Of a DNA stretch of 64,000 nt, positions 1 through 7,412 are shown one piece after another (within the stretch, counting starts at the first letter, position 1; each line of letters opens with the position of its first letter). The position numbers were made by a program, and so were the translations under genes. This stretch comes from Paenibacillus odorifer. GTDB taxonomy: Bacteria > Bacillota > Bacilli > Paenibacillales > Paenibacillaceae. A model generated the notes under the pieces. The model had not been told where the DNA came from and did no database searches. It saw nothing but the letters and a program-made list of their open reading frames with translations. Location of the stretch: NCBI RefSeq assembly GCF_000758725.1, contig NZ_CP009428.1, positions 4,340,001-4,404,000 on the forward strand, read 5' to 3'.

Positions 1-106
1 ATACCATTTCTTTGTAAGGTTGGATTTCGCCAAGGTTCATGCCAGCCCCCAAATTCCACAGGGGATTCAATCGTTTGTTTCGTTCGCCAAAATCCGACCA
101 ATTCAT
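1..106 (-). CDS. Partial unidentified protein running off the left edge
   Basis: The minus strand is open from an ATG at 106 to the window edge, giving 35 codons that start MNWSDFGERNKRLNPLW. The amino-acid mix looks protein-like. The ATG overlaps the TGA of a 29-codon ORF (103-192) in an ATGA junction, which suggests translational coupling. The ribosome site is poor: a GCGAGG lies about 12 bases upstream. I do not recognise the product. The plus-strand ORF across the same bases has no ribosome site and a basic, biased composition, so I prefer the minus strand. Confidence 0.4.
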   Translation of the reverse strand, partial: MNWSDFGERNKRLNPLWNLGAGMNLGEIQPYKEMV

Positions 107-192
107 CTTTCTGCTAACCTCGCCATCACTTCATAATTTAAAATTTCCTGCGGAACTCTCCGGTCCTCTTCTCCCTGTACGGACAACGCCAT
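103..192 (-). CDS. Small ORF (29 aa) coupled to the edge gene
   Basis: ATG at 192, TGA at 103-105, preceded by a weak GAGAATAAG ribosome site. The peptide contains DRRVPQEILNYEVMARLAER, hydrophilic and helix-prone. Its stop overlaps the start of the next minus-strand ORF. It could be a short real gene, a leader peptide, or the front part of the edge gene separated by a frameshift. No family recognised. Confidence 0.3.
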   Translation of the reverse strand: MALSVQGEEDRRVPQEILNYEVMARLAER

Positions 193-227
193 ACTTATTC
201 TCGATCACCCTCACTAAAAGAAATAAA

Positions 228-252
228 ACCCCTATACATCCTGTATAGGGTT
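228..252 (-). terminator. Hairpin with minus-strand T tract
   Basis: CCCTATACA (230-238) pairs with TGTATAGGG (242-250) around a 3-base loop. On the minus strand it is followed by GGTTTTATTTCTTTT, the classic intrinsic-terminator form. It lies 36 bases upstream of the small ORF at 192, so it either ends upstream minus-strand transcription or acts as an attenuator for the edge genes. Confidence 0.6.
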
Positions 253-420
253 CTGAAACACGGGAATATATGTTTCTATTATAACAATCCTTCGAAGCTT
301 ATGCTATTTTTGTTAAACAAAATAATAGATTCTAGCCGGATGACAAAAGATCGCAGAATTACAGGGAGAAATCCCCTGATTTTTCTCTTGAAGCTTCATT
401 AACCCTTATGGACTAAGCAA

Positions 421-477
421 AAAAAGGCTGCCCCAAAAACCATGAATTGGCTGAATGAGACGGCCCTTTTTTATTAA
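421..477 (-). terminator. Imperfect terminator-like hairpin after the GNAT gene
   Basis: A run of A with GGCTGCCCC at 421-436 faces GGCCCTTTTTT at 463-473, with inner CCATGAATTGG pairing. The element sits directly after the stop of the minus-strand acetyltransferase. The same CCCAAAA-type architecture recurs at 18307-18352. Confidence 0.4.
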
Positions 478-1131
478 CTACTCAGCAACTCCTTGCGTAA
501 ACGCCATACAATACTGCTCAAGTGGGCTATTAGGTAGAGGAATGACTTTAACCGTACGGAAATGATAATGCTCATAAATGGGCAAGTTGCTCGGCGTCTG
601 TGTCTCTAACGTGCATAATGTATTGTTCACACGACATTCCGCGAGCAGCGGTGTCATGATTTTTGATACATATCCTTGGCCTCGATATTGTTCTTGCACT
701 GCAAGCATATCCAAATGTTTAACCTTCTGATCCCCAAACATTGATAACCATAAAGAACTCATACTACGCAAAATAGATAAACCACGTATAAATCCTCGCA
801 CCCCAATGATTCGGCAGATCGGTAATGACTTGATGATCGCAAGGACTATCTGTTTCATATACCTGACGTTCGAAATCAATGTCCCTGTCTGACGCTCCAA
901 ATGGAACACTAAAGCCACTGCTTCAAAGTTAGTAGAAGTCGTTAGTAAATCCGAATATGGATACAACATCTCAATGTAACGATGAAAAAAAATATTCAAC
1001 ACGCGTAATCTGGTTGATTCATCAGGCAAGATATGCTGATATAAAGGATCATTTTTAGCAAATGCTTCGGCCAGAACACTGGCTGCTCTCGGAATATCAT
1101 GCTTCTGAATTTTTAGTAATGTACTACAAAT
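478..1131 (-). CDS. GNAT-family N-acetyltransferase, probable non-AUG start
   Basis: A GNAT acetyltransferase that would move an acetyl group from acetyl-CoA to an unknown amine. The acetyl-CoA loop is seen as AVQEQYRGQGYVSKIM (Q/RxxGxG) about two thirds along, followed by the typical TPSNLPIYEHYHFR strand. The first conventional start is a TTG at 1029, but the same frame continues upstream with convincing GNAT N-terminal sequence (LLKIQKHDIPRAASVLAEAF) up to a TGA near 1143. No ATG, GTG or TTG occurs there. A GAGGTGG ribosome site at about 1136-1142 sits just before an ATT codon at 1129-1131, which I take as the likely start (217 aa). Alternatives are a mutated start codon (dead gene) or use of TTG 1029, which would truncate the fold. 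Confidence 0.75.
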   Translation of the reverse strand: MCSTLLKIQKHDIPRAASVLAEAFAKNDPLYQHILPDESTRLRVLNIFFHRYIEMLYPYSDLLTTSTNFEAVALVFHLERQTGTLISNVRYMKQIVLAIIKSLPICRIIGVRGFIRGLSILRSMSSLWLSMFGDQKVKHLDMLAVQEQYRGQGYVSKIMTPLLAECRVNNTLCTLETQTPSNLPIYEHYHFRTVKVIPLPNSPLEQYCMAFTQGVAE

Positions 1132-1262
1132 AGTTCCACCTCATTTAATAGTCTTACGAATTAGTATAACTCGTCCAATTGAATATGGCACGATGGTTCT
1201 ATTGTCATTTCTTTATTGAATACGATATGATTGAAAAGATTACAAAAATACTGGGAGGTAAA

Positions 1263-2075
1263 ATGGAAGATATTATACTGTGGCTTAAATACTTGTTTCT
1301 AGGGTTTGTTCAAGGGGCAACTGAGCCAATCCCCGTCTCTTCGAGCGGCCATTTGATCATCGCACAGAAATTGCTAGGCTTAAAACAAAATGGGCTATCA
1401 TTTGAAATCTTAACAAATACGGCTTCACTAATCGCGATTTGTTTTATTTTCCGTAAAGATATCGGAAGATTGATCACTGGATTCGTTCAATTTATTCTGA
1501 CCCGCAAAGAGGAATATAAGTCAGATTTCCTGTTCTCTTTGTACATCATCATCGGTACCTTGCCTGCGGTAATCGTTGCTTTACTCTTCAAGGATCAGAT
1601 TGAGGATATCTTCTCGTCAGTTCATACCGTATCCATCGCCTTGCTGGTTACGGGGGTAGCTTTATGGTTGATCCGTAACCTTCGCGGCCGTAAACAAGAT
1701 GGTGACTTAAAAGCGAAGGATGCAGTTATAGTCGGACTTGCCCAAGCAGTCGCCCTTATTCCTGGGATAAGCCGCTCTGGTGCAACTGTCATCTCTTCCA
1801 TCGCTGTGGGAATGAAGCAAGAAACTGCTTTACGCTTTTCTTTTATGCTTTATATTCCTGTCAGTTTGGGCGGACTTGTTATGGGCGCATCTGATATTGC
1901 CCACGATCCTAACCGCTCGCAGCTAGCAATTCCATACTTGATTGCATTTATTACTACACTTATCGTTACTTATTTCTCCATGCGCTGGTTTATGGGGATT
2001 ATGGCTAAAGGTAATTTGAAGTATTTCTCTTATTACTGCTTCTTAGCTGGGATACTTCTCCTCATCTTTATGTAA
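1263..2075 (+). CDS. uppP: Undecaprenyl-diphosphate phosphatase
   Basis: UppP/BacA family integral membrane enzyme that dephosphorylates undecaprenyl diphosphate to recycle the lipid carrier for cell-wall synthesis; overproduction gives bacitracin resistance in known members. The 270-aa protein has the first catalytic motif GFVQGATEPIPVSSSGH (Glu21, His30; the family norm is EFLPVSSTGH, so EPIPVSSSGH is a variant) and the second motif LIPGISRSGAT near residue 170. Multiple hydrophobic segments span the length. An in-frame ATG exists 28 codons upstream, but the ATG at 1263 is preceded by CTGGGAGGTAAA and begins at the conserved N terminus, so I use it. Monocistronic, ended by the hairpin at 2091. 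Confidence 0.93.
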   Translation: MEDIILWLKYLFLGFVQGATEPIPVSSSGHLIIAQKLLGLKQNGLSFEILTNTASLIAICFIFRKDIGRLITGFVQFILTRKEEYKSDFLFSLYIIIGTLPAVIVALLFKDQIEDIFSSVHTVSIALLVTGVALWLIRNLRGRKQDGDLKAKDAVIVGLAQAVALIPGISRSGATVISSIAVGMKQETALRFSFMLYIPVSLGGLVMGASDIAHDPNRSQLAIPYLIAFITTLIVTYFSMRWFMGIMAKGNLKYFSYYCFLAGILLLIFM

Positions 2076-2090
2076 GACATAACTTCAATT

Positions 2091-2142
2091 AAAAAACCTC
2101 ATGACAATCTCTGAAATTACAGAGAGAGCCTGAGGTTTTTTT
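2091..2142. terminator. Bidirectional intrinsic terminator
   Basis: AAAAAACCTCA (2091-2101) pairs with TGAGGTTTTTTT (2131-2142), with an inner CTCT/AGAG stem. T tracts on both strands let it serve the convergent uppP and isochorismatase-like genes. Confidence 0.85.
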
Positions 2143-2145
2143 ATA

Positions 2146-2739
2146 CTATTTCAACATGGATATTACTTCATCGCTCGACCGGATCTTACCTATACGAGGG
2201 AAGATAGTTTTGCATACATAATCATGCTCTTCTTTTACCATCGCGGTCATAGCGTCTTCTACAAAAACTTGATGATAACCAAGCTGATAAGCTTCTCTTG
2301 CAGTAGTATCCACACCAATCGAGGTAGAAATACCACATAATACGATCGTATCTATTCCGCGGCGCCGTAACTGCAAATCAAGATCTGTACCGAAAAATGC
2401 CCCCCACTGACGTTTGGAAATCAGATGTGCATTTTTGATATTCGCTAATTCTGGCACGATGTTGTCCCAACCTTCTGGAAAGGTGACAGAATTCATTTGT
2501 AAATCAGTTTTAGGTTTAAGCATATCTTGCCCATCTAGCCATGACACCCTCACTAGAACAACAAATCCCCCTTTCTCCGTAAAGGATTGAGCTAATTTGC
2601 TGGCATTCTCAACCACCTGAGCACTTGTATTCGGCCCCTGCTTTGGACTGTGGACAATTCCTTGTTGCAGGTCGATCACGACTAGCGCCGTTTTACTTGC
2701 CTCAATACTTTCAGATGCTAAGCTTGTTAATTCTTCCAT
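2146..2739 (-). CDS. Isochorismatase-family cysteine hydrolase
   Basis: A 197-aa cysteine hydrolase of the isochorismatase/nicotinamidase superfamily. The catalytic triad is visible: Asp in ALVVIDLQQGI, Lys in ISKRQWGAFFGTDLD, and Cys in IVLCGISTSIGVDTTAREAY, which also includes the cis-peptide G-I-S/T region. The substrate cannot be told from sequence; family members hydrolyse isochorismate, nicotinamide or related amides. An upstream in-frame ATG at 2775 exists, but a GGAGAGAAGACA ribosome site precedes the ATG at 2739, giving the start used. Single gene flanked by terminator and csaA. Confidence 0.88.
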   Translation of the reverse strand: MEELTSLASESIEASKTALVVIDLQQGIVHSPKQGPNTSAQVVENASKLAQSFTEKGGFVVLVRVSWLDGQDMLKPKTDLQMNSVTFPEGWDNIVPELANIKNAHLISKRQWGAFFGTDLDLQLRRRGIDTIVLCGISTSIGVDTTAREAYQLGYHQVFVEDAMTAMVKEEHDYVCKTIFPRIGKIRSSDEVISMLK

Positions 2740-2820
2740 TGTCTTCTCTCCGATTACTATCAATTTTGTGTACATCTTAAAATAGACCCACTGTTAGTTT
2801 AATACAACAATTACCCTATA

Positions 2821-3153
2821 TTACCCAATAGGTGTCCCATTAGGTAATTTAATATCTGGCTTCAAGAGAACCACATCCCCTTTATCCGGTATTCCTCCAA
2901 GAACTAATACTTCTGATAGGAAACCCGCTATATTTCGAGCAGGGAAGTTAACTACCCCAATGATTTGTTGCCCTACAATCTCTTCAGGCCTATATCGTTT
3001 AGTAATCTGTGCACTTGATGTTTTGCTTCCGATATCGGGTCCAAAATCAATTTGGAGTTTAATCGCAGGTATTTTTGCTTTTGCAAAAAACTCCGCTTTA
3101 ATAATCGTTCCAACACGAACATCAAGTTTCAAAAAATCATCAATAGTTACCAT
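2821..3153 (-). CDS. csaA: CsaA-type tRNA-binding-domain protein
   Basis: A 110-aa protein consisting of one OB-fold tRNA-binding domain (EMAP/Trbp111 type), full length for CsaA. Recognisable strands are FLKLDVRVGTIIKAEFFAKA, LQIDFGPDIGSKTSSAQIT and IIGVVNFPARNIAGFLSEVLVLG. B. subtilis CsaA was described as a chaperone-like, secretion-related dimer that binds tRNA or unfolded protein. A GGGGATGGGAA ribosome site precedes the ATG. It lies 35 bases downstream of the EamA gene on the same strand and may be co-transcribed with it. Confidence 0.92.
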   Translation of the reverse strand: MVTIDDFLKLDVRVGTIIKAEFFAKAKIPAIKLQIDFGPDIGSKTSSAQITKRYRPEEIVGQQIIGVVNFPARNIAGFLSEVLVLGGIPDKGDVVLLKPDIKLPNGTPIG

Positions 3154-3188
3154 TTCCCATCCCCCTATACATATTTCCGACTACTCAT

Positions 3189-4094
3189 TTACTTATTTTG
3201 AATGTTGTACTTTAAAGATTTCGACCAAAAATACATTCCCATACCGAGTAAGGTTATTATGCCGCCTAAAAGCTGGAATAATGACATAGTTTCCCCTAAT
3301 AATAGGTATGCAAGGACAATGGCAAGAACAGGCTCACCAATAATCCCAACCGAGACAGTAGTTGCTCCAATCGACTTTAACAAAAGGTTAAAGATGTATT
3401 GACCAAAAATAGTTGGAATTATTGCAAGAAGCAAAAAATAAATCCAATCTGATGAAGCATAATTAATTAATGAGACATTATTTATCAAATTGTACACGAG
3501 CATAACAGTACCACCAATAAAAAAGACGAAAATGCTGTATATATTTGCATTGATTTTGCCGCTTACTTTTTGCCCGGCCAACAGATAGACTGAAGCGCAG
3601 AATGTGCCAATTAACGATAAAGCATCGCCGATTAGTGCATCTTTCGAAACCCATATGTCTCCCCATGCAATAACAATCGAACCTAAAAGAGCAACAATCA
3701 GGCAAAAAACGGTTAGCAGGTTAACATGTTCTTTGAATAAAAAGTAAGACCCCATCATAACAAATAGCGGCTGTAACGATAAGATCACCATGGAGCTTGC
3801 AACTGAAGTATAGACCAATGATTCCATCCAGAATAAAAAGTGTAACCCTAGAAATAGGCCGGATAAAACAACGATGGCCCAATCTTTTTTATTCATCTCA
3901 GCAGAACGAGCCATTTTCCCAGATGTAAAACAGAGCATGATGATTACAGAAATAAACAATCTATACATCCCGGCCACTGAAGTAGGTGTATCTGATAGTT
4001 TAATCATGATTGAAGAGATAGAAACGGACAAAATACTGATAAATAACAGAATAAACGGATGAAATAGTATAGGCGGTTTATTTGAACTAACCAT
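3189..4094 (-). CDS. EamA-family (DMT superfamily) transporter
   Basis: A 301-aa membrane protein with about ten hydrophobic segments arranged as two EamA repeats of five (roughly residues 14-145 and 155-290). Signature segments are SVSISSIMIKLSDTPTSVAGMYRLFISVIIM and the second-repeat IGEPVLAIVLAYLLLGETMSLFQLLGG. Substrate unknown; the family exports amino acids, purines or other metabolites. GGAGGAACT precedes the ATG. It is transcribed divergently from an AraC regulator across a 148-bp AT-rich gap, the usual arrangement for a regulator controlling its neighbour transporter (inference). Confidence 0.9.
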   Translation of the reverse strand: MVSSNKPPILFHPFILLFISILSVSISSIMIKLSDTPTSVAGMYRLFISVIIMLCFTSGKMARSAEMNKKDWAIVVLSGLFLGLHFLFWMESLVYTSVASSMVILSLQPLFVMMGSYFLFKEHVNLLTVFCLIVALLGSIVIAWGDIWVSKDALIGDALSLIGTFCASVYLLAGQKVSGKINANIYSIFVFFIGGTVMLVYNLINNVSLINYASSDWIYFLLLAIIPTIFGQYIFNLLLKSIGATTVSVGIIGEPVLAIVLAYLLLGETMSLFQLLGGIITLLGMGMYFWSKSLKYNIQNK

Positions 4095-4242
4095 AGTTCC
4101 TCCAAAATGTGTGACAATCCCTGTGCACAGAATTGTATGATAAGTCTAGGCTGGATATAATAATATCACCGTCAGGGTCTATATTGTGCAACTATATCTT
4201 TAATTTATATAGAAATATCGTCAAATAAGGAGAATAAGCACT

Positions 4243-5133
4243 TTGAAAAGGCAATTGCACGAAGCCATTCAATTTCCTGATGATGCATTTCCATACATCA
4301 TGTACACTCATACCAATTATGAATCTATTCCTAATGGCAGAGGGGTTAACGATCTACATTGGCACCAAGAACTACAAATTACTTTAGTGACCAAAGGGAA
4401 ACTAACCATACAAGTCAACGGAATCAATTATGATTTAGAAGCAGGTCAGGCCATCTTTATTAATAAGAGCGTACTTCATATTGTTACGTACCTTAACCAA
4501 GAGGGTGAATATGTTAGTTTTAACTTCCCAGAGAAGTTACTCGCTTTTTATTCTGAAAGTGCAATGGAAAAAAAGTATGTACTTCCGTATACCAATTCAT
4601 TCTTGTTAAGTTTAGAAATCAAAGGAGATAAGGACTGGCATAATCAAATCCTACAAATTCTTTGGGATATGAAAAAAGAATTTGAATCGAAAAAAAAATG
4701 GGGATGGGAGTACGAAGTTTCTATCAAAACTGTCCAGTTATGGTTAATCCTTATATCAAATTTTTCTCTATCCTCTGAGGAATCGTCTAAATATAACAGA
4801 CTCCAGCAAGAGAGACTACAATTAATGCTTAGTTTTATTCACAAAAACTATTCTAATAATTTGACATTGAAGGAAATAGCAGACACAGCACATCTAAGTG
4901 TATCGGAGTGCACTCGAGGTTTTAAGAAAAGTATCCATATGACTCCGTATTTCTACTTAATTAAATATCGCATTAATAAAAGCTGTGATTTGTTAATAGC
5001 AACTGACTACACGATAACTGAAATCGCACAGCGAGTTGGTTTCAATAACGCCAATCACTTTATCCAGTCTTTTAAAAAACACTTAAACATAACTCCTAAG
5101 GAGTTCAGAAAAATTAGAAATGAACGAACTTAA
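4243..5133 (+). CDS. AraC-family transcriptional regulator
   Basis: A 296-aa regulator: N-terminal cupin sensor (about residues 30-100, with DLHWHQELQITLVTKGKLTI and the bound-metabolite barrel strand GQAIFINKSVLHIV) and a C-terminal double helix-turn-helix (about 195-293, LTLKEIADTAHLSVSECTRGFK and ITEIAQRVGFNNANHFIQSFKKH). The C-terminal FKKHLNITPKEFRK is classical AraC. Start is TTG at 4243 with AAGGAGAATAAGCAC upstream. Divergent from the EamA transporter, its likely target. The 290 bases after it hold no gene or clear signal. Confidence 0.92.
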   Translation: MKRQLHEAIQFPDDAFPYIMYTHTNYESIPNGRGVNDLHWHQELQITLVTKGKLTIQVNGINYDLEAGQAIFINKSVLHIVTYLNQEGEYVSFNFPEKLLAFYSESAMEKKYVLPYTNSFLLSLEIKGDKDWHNQILQILWDMKKEFESKKKWGWEYEVSIKTVQLWLILISNFSLSSEESSKYNRLQQERLQLMLSFIHKNYSNNLTLKEIADTAHLSVSECTRGFKKSIHMTPYFYLIKYRINKSCDLLIATDYTITEIAQRVGFNNANHFIQSFKKHLNITPKEFRKIRNERT

Positions 5134-5424
5134 AAAACAACAAAAGCAGAGTCGATCGCTTTGTCTGACTGCCTAGTGTTAGCGTAATTTCGATGTCCTT
5201 CGTAAATCTCGAATATATTTCCAAGACACAAGCTTAATGTTTTTATTTTCTATTAGTCTATGATTCGAAATCGACATAAACGATATTCCACTCTTTTCCA
5301 ATAAAGTTACGTTTATATCTTCAACCTTTTCGTCCTGCATGAATTAGTGTTCAATTCTCCTATATGATAAACTTGCAAGAAGTTATCTGCTATTTATCTA
5401 TTAATAAAGGAGCGGAAAAATGAG

Positions 5425-6480
5425 ATGGGCAAAAAGAAAAAAACATTACCCGCCAATTTTGCCGAGCTGGTTAAAACGAATGATATGTCTGCCTTAAAAG
5501 AGGTATTTGAGCTATGCGAATGGGATGCCCGTGGGGGTTACAGCAAAGGTACCGCCCTCAGCTTCCGGCAAATACCGGATGAAATGGTTTCCTGGCTTGT
5601 GGAGCAGGGTGCTGACATCAACGCTGCCGACAACTATAAGCGTACCCCTCTTCATGCTCAGGCTGCAACCTGGTCCGGAAATGTCCCCTTACTCCTTGAG
5701 CTAGGTGCAGATATGGAAGCCCTGGATTACCAGAATGAGACACCGCTGCACTCAGCAGCTGCTTCTTACAAAACAAAAGTAGTGCGGGATCTGGTGGTAC
5801 GCGGCGCAAATGTCCATGCAGAAAATAACCGAAAAAACACACCTCTCGCCAAAGGATTATTACAATGCCGGAATATCGATATAGTTCACATGGCAGAAAT
5901 CTCGCGTATTATGCTAGATGCAGGAGCAGTAATCACGCCGGAGATGAAGGAATCCGTGCGGCGTATCGGCAAGGATTTTGAATTCGTCAGAACAAATTAC
6001 AATAAAGATCGACTGGATGAAACGGCAAATGCTCTCCTGGAGCTGTACCGGCAATTTGATGTCGAGCCTATAGCGAAACTGGTGAGACATGATGGAATCT
6101 CTCCTATCAAGGTAACGGCAGCCGCATGGCCCGCACAGCACCAAGAGCTGTGGGATTTTCTCGTCCCTGCTTCAGGACACGCGATAACGGTGCAGGGTGA
6201 GGTTATCCGCATCACAGGGCGGGTGTCTCATGAAATCCTTAATAATGGCGGAGGAAACTGGGATGCCGATTACCGTAAAATGCTGGATGCACTGATGCGG
6301 CATTTTAGCACGGGGACGCCTTTAACGCCCGTCCTTCTTCAAGAGGCAGCTGCACTCGCCAAACGGTTCCGCAACATCGCTGGCAATGAGCAACCAGCCA
6401 GATTATGCGAGCTGGCGGTGCAATGGGTACTTGCCAATCCTCAGCCCATTTCTATGACACAACCCGATTATTCCCGTTAA
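5425..6480 (+). CDS. Ankyrin-repeat protein
   Basis: A 351-aa soluble protein. Ankyrin repeats occupy roughly residues 40-165: LVEQGADINAADNYKRTPLH, LLLELGADMEALDYQNETPLHSAA and VVRGANVHAENNRKNTPLAKG show the consensus. No signal peptide or membrane segment. The C-terminal half (about 165-351) is helical, resembles the tail of ankyrin proteins seen in Bacillales and Proteobacteria, and has no recognised motif. Ankyrin repeats mediate protein binding; function unknown. The ribosome site AAAGGAGCGG precedes the ATG at 5425. GC content is higher than in the flanking genes, which may reflect acquisition. Confidence 0.85.
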   Translation: MGKKKKTLPANFAELVKTNDMSALKEVFELCEWDARGGYSKGTALSFRQIPDEMVSWLVEQGADINAADNYKRTPLHAQAATWSGNVPLLLELGADMEALDYQNETPLHSAAASYKTKVVRDLVVRGANVHAENNRKNTPLAKGLLQCRNIDIVHMAEISRIMLDAGAVITPEMKESVRRIGKDFEFVRTNYNKDRLDETANALLELYRQFDVEPIAKLVRHDGISPIKVTAAAWPAQHQELWDFLVPASGHAITVQGEVIRITGRVSHEILNNGGGNWDADYRKMLDALMRHFSTGTPLTPVLLQEAAALAKRFRNIAGNEQPARLCELAVQWVLANPQPISMTQPDYSR

Positions 6481-6508
6481 GTCTATCCTGCTAAAGAAAA
6501 CAAAGAAA

Positions 6509-6536
6509 CGCCCCGAAGAAAAAAACTTCGGGGCGT
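6509..6536. terminator. Perfect 11-bp hairpin, bidirectional terminator
   Basis: ACGCCCCGAAG and CTTCGGGGCGT pair perfectly around a poly-A loop. On the minus strand it is followed by TTTCTTTGTTTTC, so it can end the small spore-type gene as well as the ankyrin gene. Confidence 0.8.
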
Positions 6537-6551
6537 CAATTTACATAAATT

Positions 6552-6686
6552 CTAGATCCAACAAGTTTTAAGGATAATGACGAGGAGAATGTAAAGCACA
6601 AGAATCGTACCCGTTGATGTCCAAGGATTAATACAAACTGGAGCCTTTTTTTGTTCTTGAACGCCCCCAACACAGTTATACCCCAT
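6552..6686 (-). CDS. Small hydrophobic YjcZ-like (sporulation-type) peptide
   Basis: A 44-aa ORF. The ATG at 6686 is preceded by AGGGAGGGATTTAA, a strong ribosome site, and the TAG is at 6552-6554. The N-terminal half is short and polar with Cys5 and Cys18 (MGYNCVGGVQEQKK), followed by a membrane segment TGTILVLYILLVIILKTC. This layout (Gly/Cys-rich head, about 15-residue ILVxxILLVII segment, tiny tail) matches the YjcZ-type small sporulation proteins of Bacilli; the head is less Gly/Tyr-rich than usual, so the family call is tentative. The terminator at 6509-6536 directly follows. Confidence 0.7.
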   Translation of the reverse strand: MGYNCVGGVQEQKKAPVCINPWTSTGTILVLYILLVIILKTCWI

Positions 6687-6860
6687 TTAAATCCCTCCCT
6701 AATTATTTTATTTTAATTTCACAACAGCATATGACTATGTATCATCAAGTGATTGGGCATTAAACAACTTTACCGCTTGTATTTAATTCTATGATTCTAT
6801 TCATTTTCTTTAACTTGACAAGCATCCATAACTTTATGCTAATATAGACAAATCAATAAC

Positions 6861-6877
6861 GTTGATATATCATCTAT
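6861..6877. promoter_or_regulatory. Putative MarR operator, copy 1
   Basis: GTTGATATATCATCTAT, containing the perfect 10-bp palindrome TGATATATCA at 6863-6872, lies 22 bases before the marR-type ATG. An identical 17-mer occurs before the adjacent efflux gene. Two copies flanking a MarR gene strongly suggest the operator (inference). Confidence 0.75.
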
Positions 6878-6898
6878 TCTTCAATTAGGAGAGATCAT

Positions 6899-7324
6899 AT
6901 GGATTCAAGAGAACCTTTAGGTTTGGTCATTCGAGATTTGCATTTAGAAATAGCAAATTATTTAACAAAGTTACTTGCTCCTTTTCGACTTGCACCTGAA
7001 CAGCATCTACTTATGGCTCTGATGCTTGAGAAAGAAGGTCTATCTCAGAACGAGATTGCTGCTAATCTTGGTAAGGACAAAGCCAGTGTTGCCAGAATGA
7101 TCGCCAGCTTAGAGAGCAAAGGTTACATACGCAAAGTAACAAGTGCGCAAGATCGCCGAGCGGTAAATGTATATGTAACAGAAGAAGGACGGAAATTAGA
7201 GAATACTATAAATGAGGTGACGGTCAATTTAAACGAAATTATCGAGTCAGGATTATCTGCTTCAGATTACTCAACACTTAAGACTTTGTTAACTCGTGTG
7301 CAGGATAATGTAAGAGGTGCTTAG
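6899..7324 (+). CDS. MarR-family transcriptional regulator
   Basis: A 141-aa winged-helix regulator. The recognition region reads LSQNEIAANLGKDKASVARMIASLESKGYI (about residues 50-80), followed by the wing RKVTSAQDRRAVNVYVTEEG with the conserved DRR. N- and C-terminal helices would dimerise. Ribosome site AGGAGAGATCAT before the ATG. It lies 88 bases upstream of a DHA2 efflux gene in the same direction; identical palindromes precede both genes, indicating autorepression plus repression of the pump with ligand release (family knowledge plus inference). Confidence 0.93.
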   Translation: MDSREPLGLVIRDLHLEIANYLTKLLAPFRLAPEQHLLMALMLEKEGLSQNEIAANLGKDKASVARMIASLESKGYIRKVTSAQDRRAVNVYVTEEGRKLENTINEVTVNLNEIIESGLSASDYSTLKTLLTRVQDNVRGA

Positions 7325-7345
7325 AGCATTTCTCTCCTCCTCATA

Positions 7346-7362
7346 GTTGATATATCATCTAT
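7346..7362. promoter_or_regulatory. Putative MarR operator, copy 2
   Basis: A second GTTGATATATCATCTAT, with the palindrome at 7348-7357, sits between marR and the MFS gene and about 50 bases before its ATG. It allows separate control of the pump from its own promoter. Confidence 0.75.
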
Positions 7363-7412
7363 CCAGCATAAATAATCCGAATCACAATTCTGAAAAGAGG
7401 TTCATCATAATC

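Noticed and set aside
39..248. Plus-strand ORF of 69 codons at the left edge
   Set aside because: No ribosome site, biased basic composition, and it runs through a terminator hairpin; the minus strand has the better reading.
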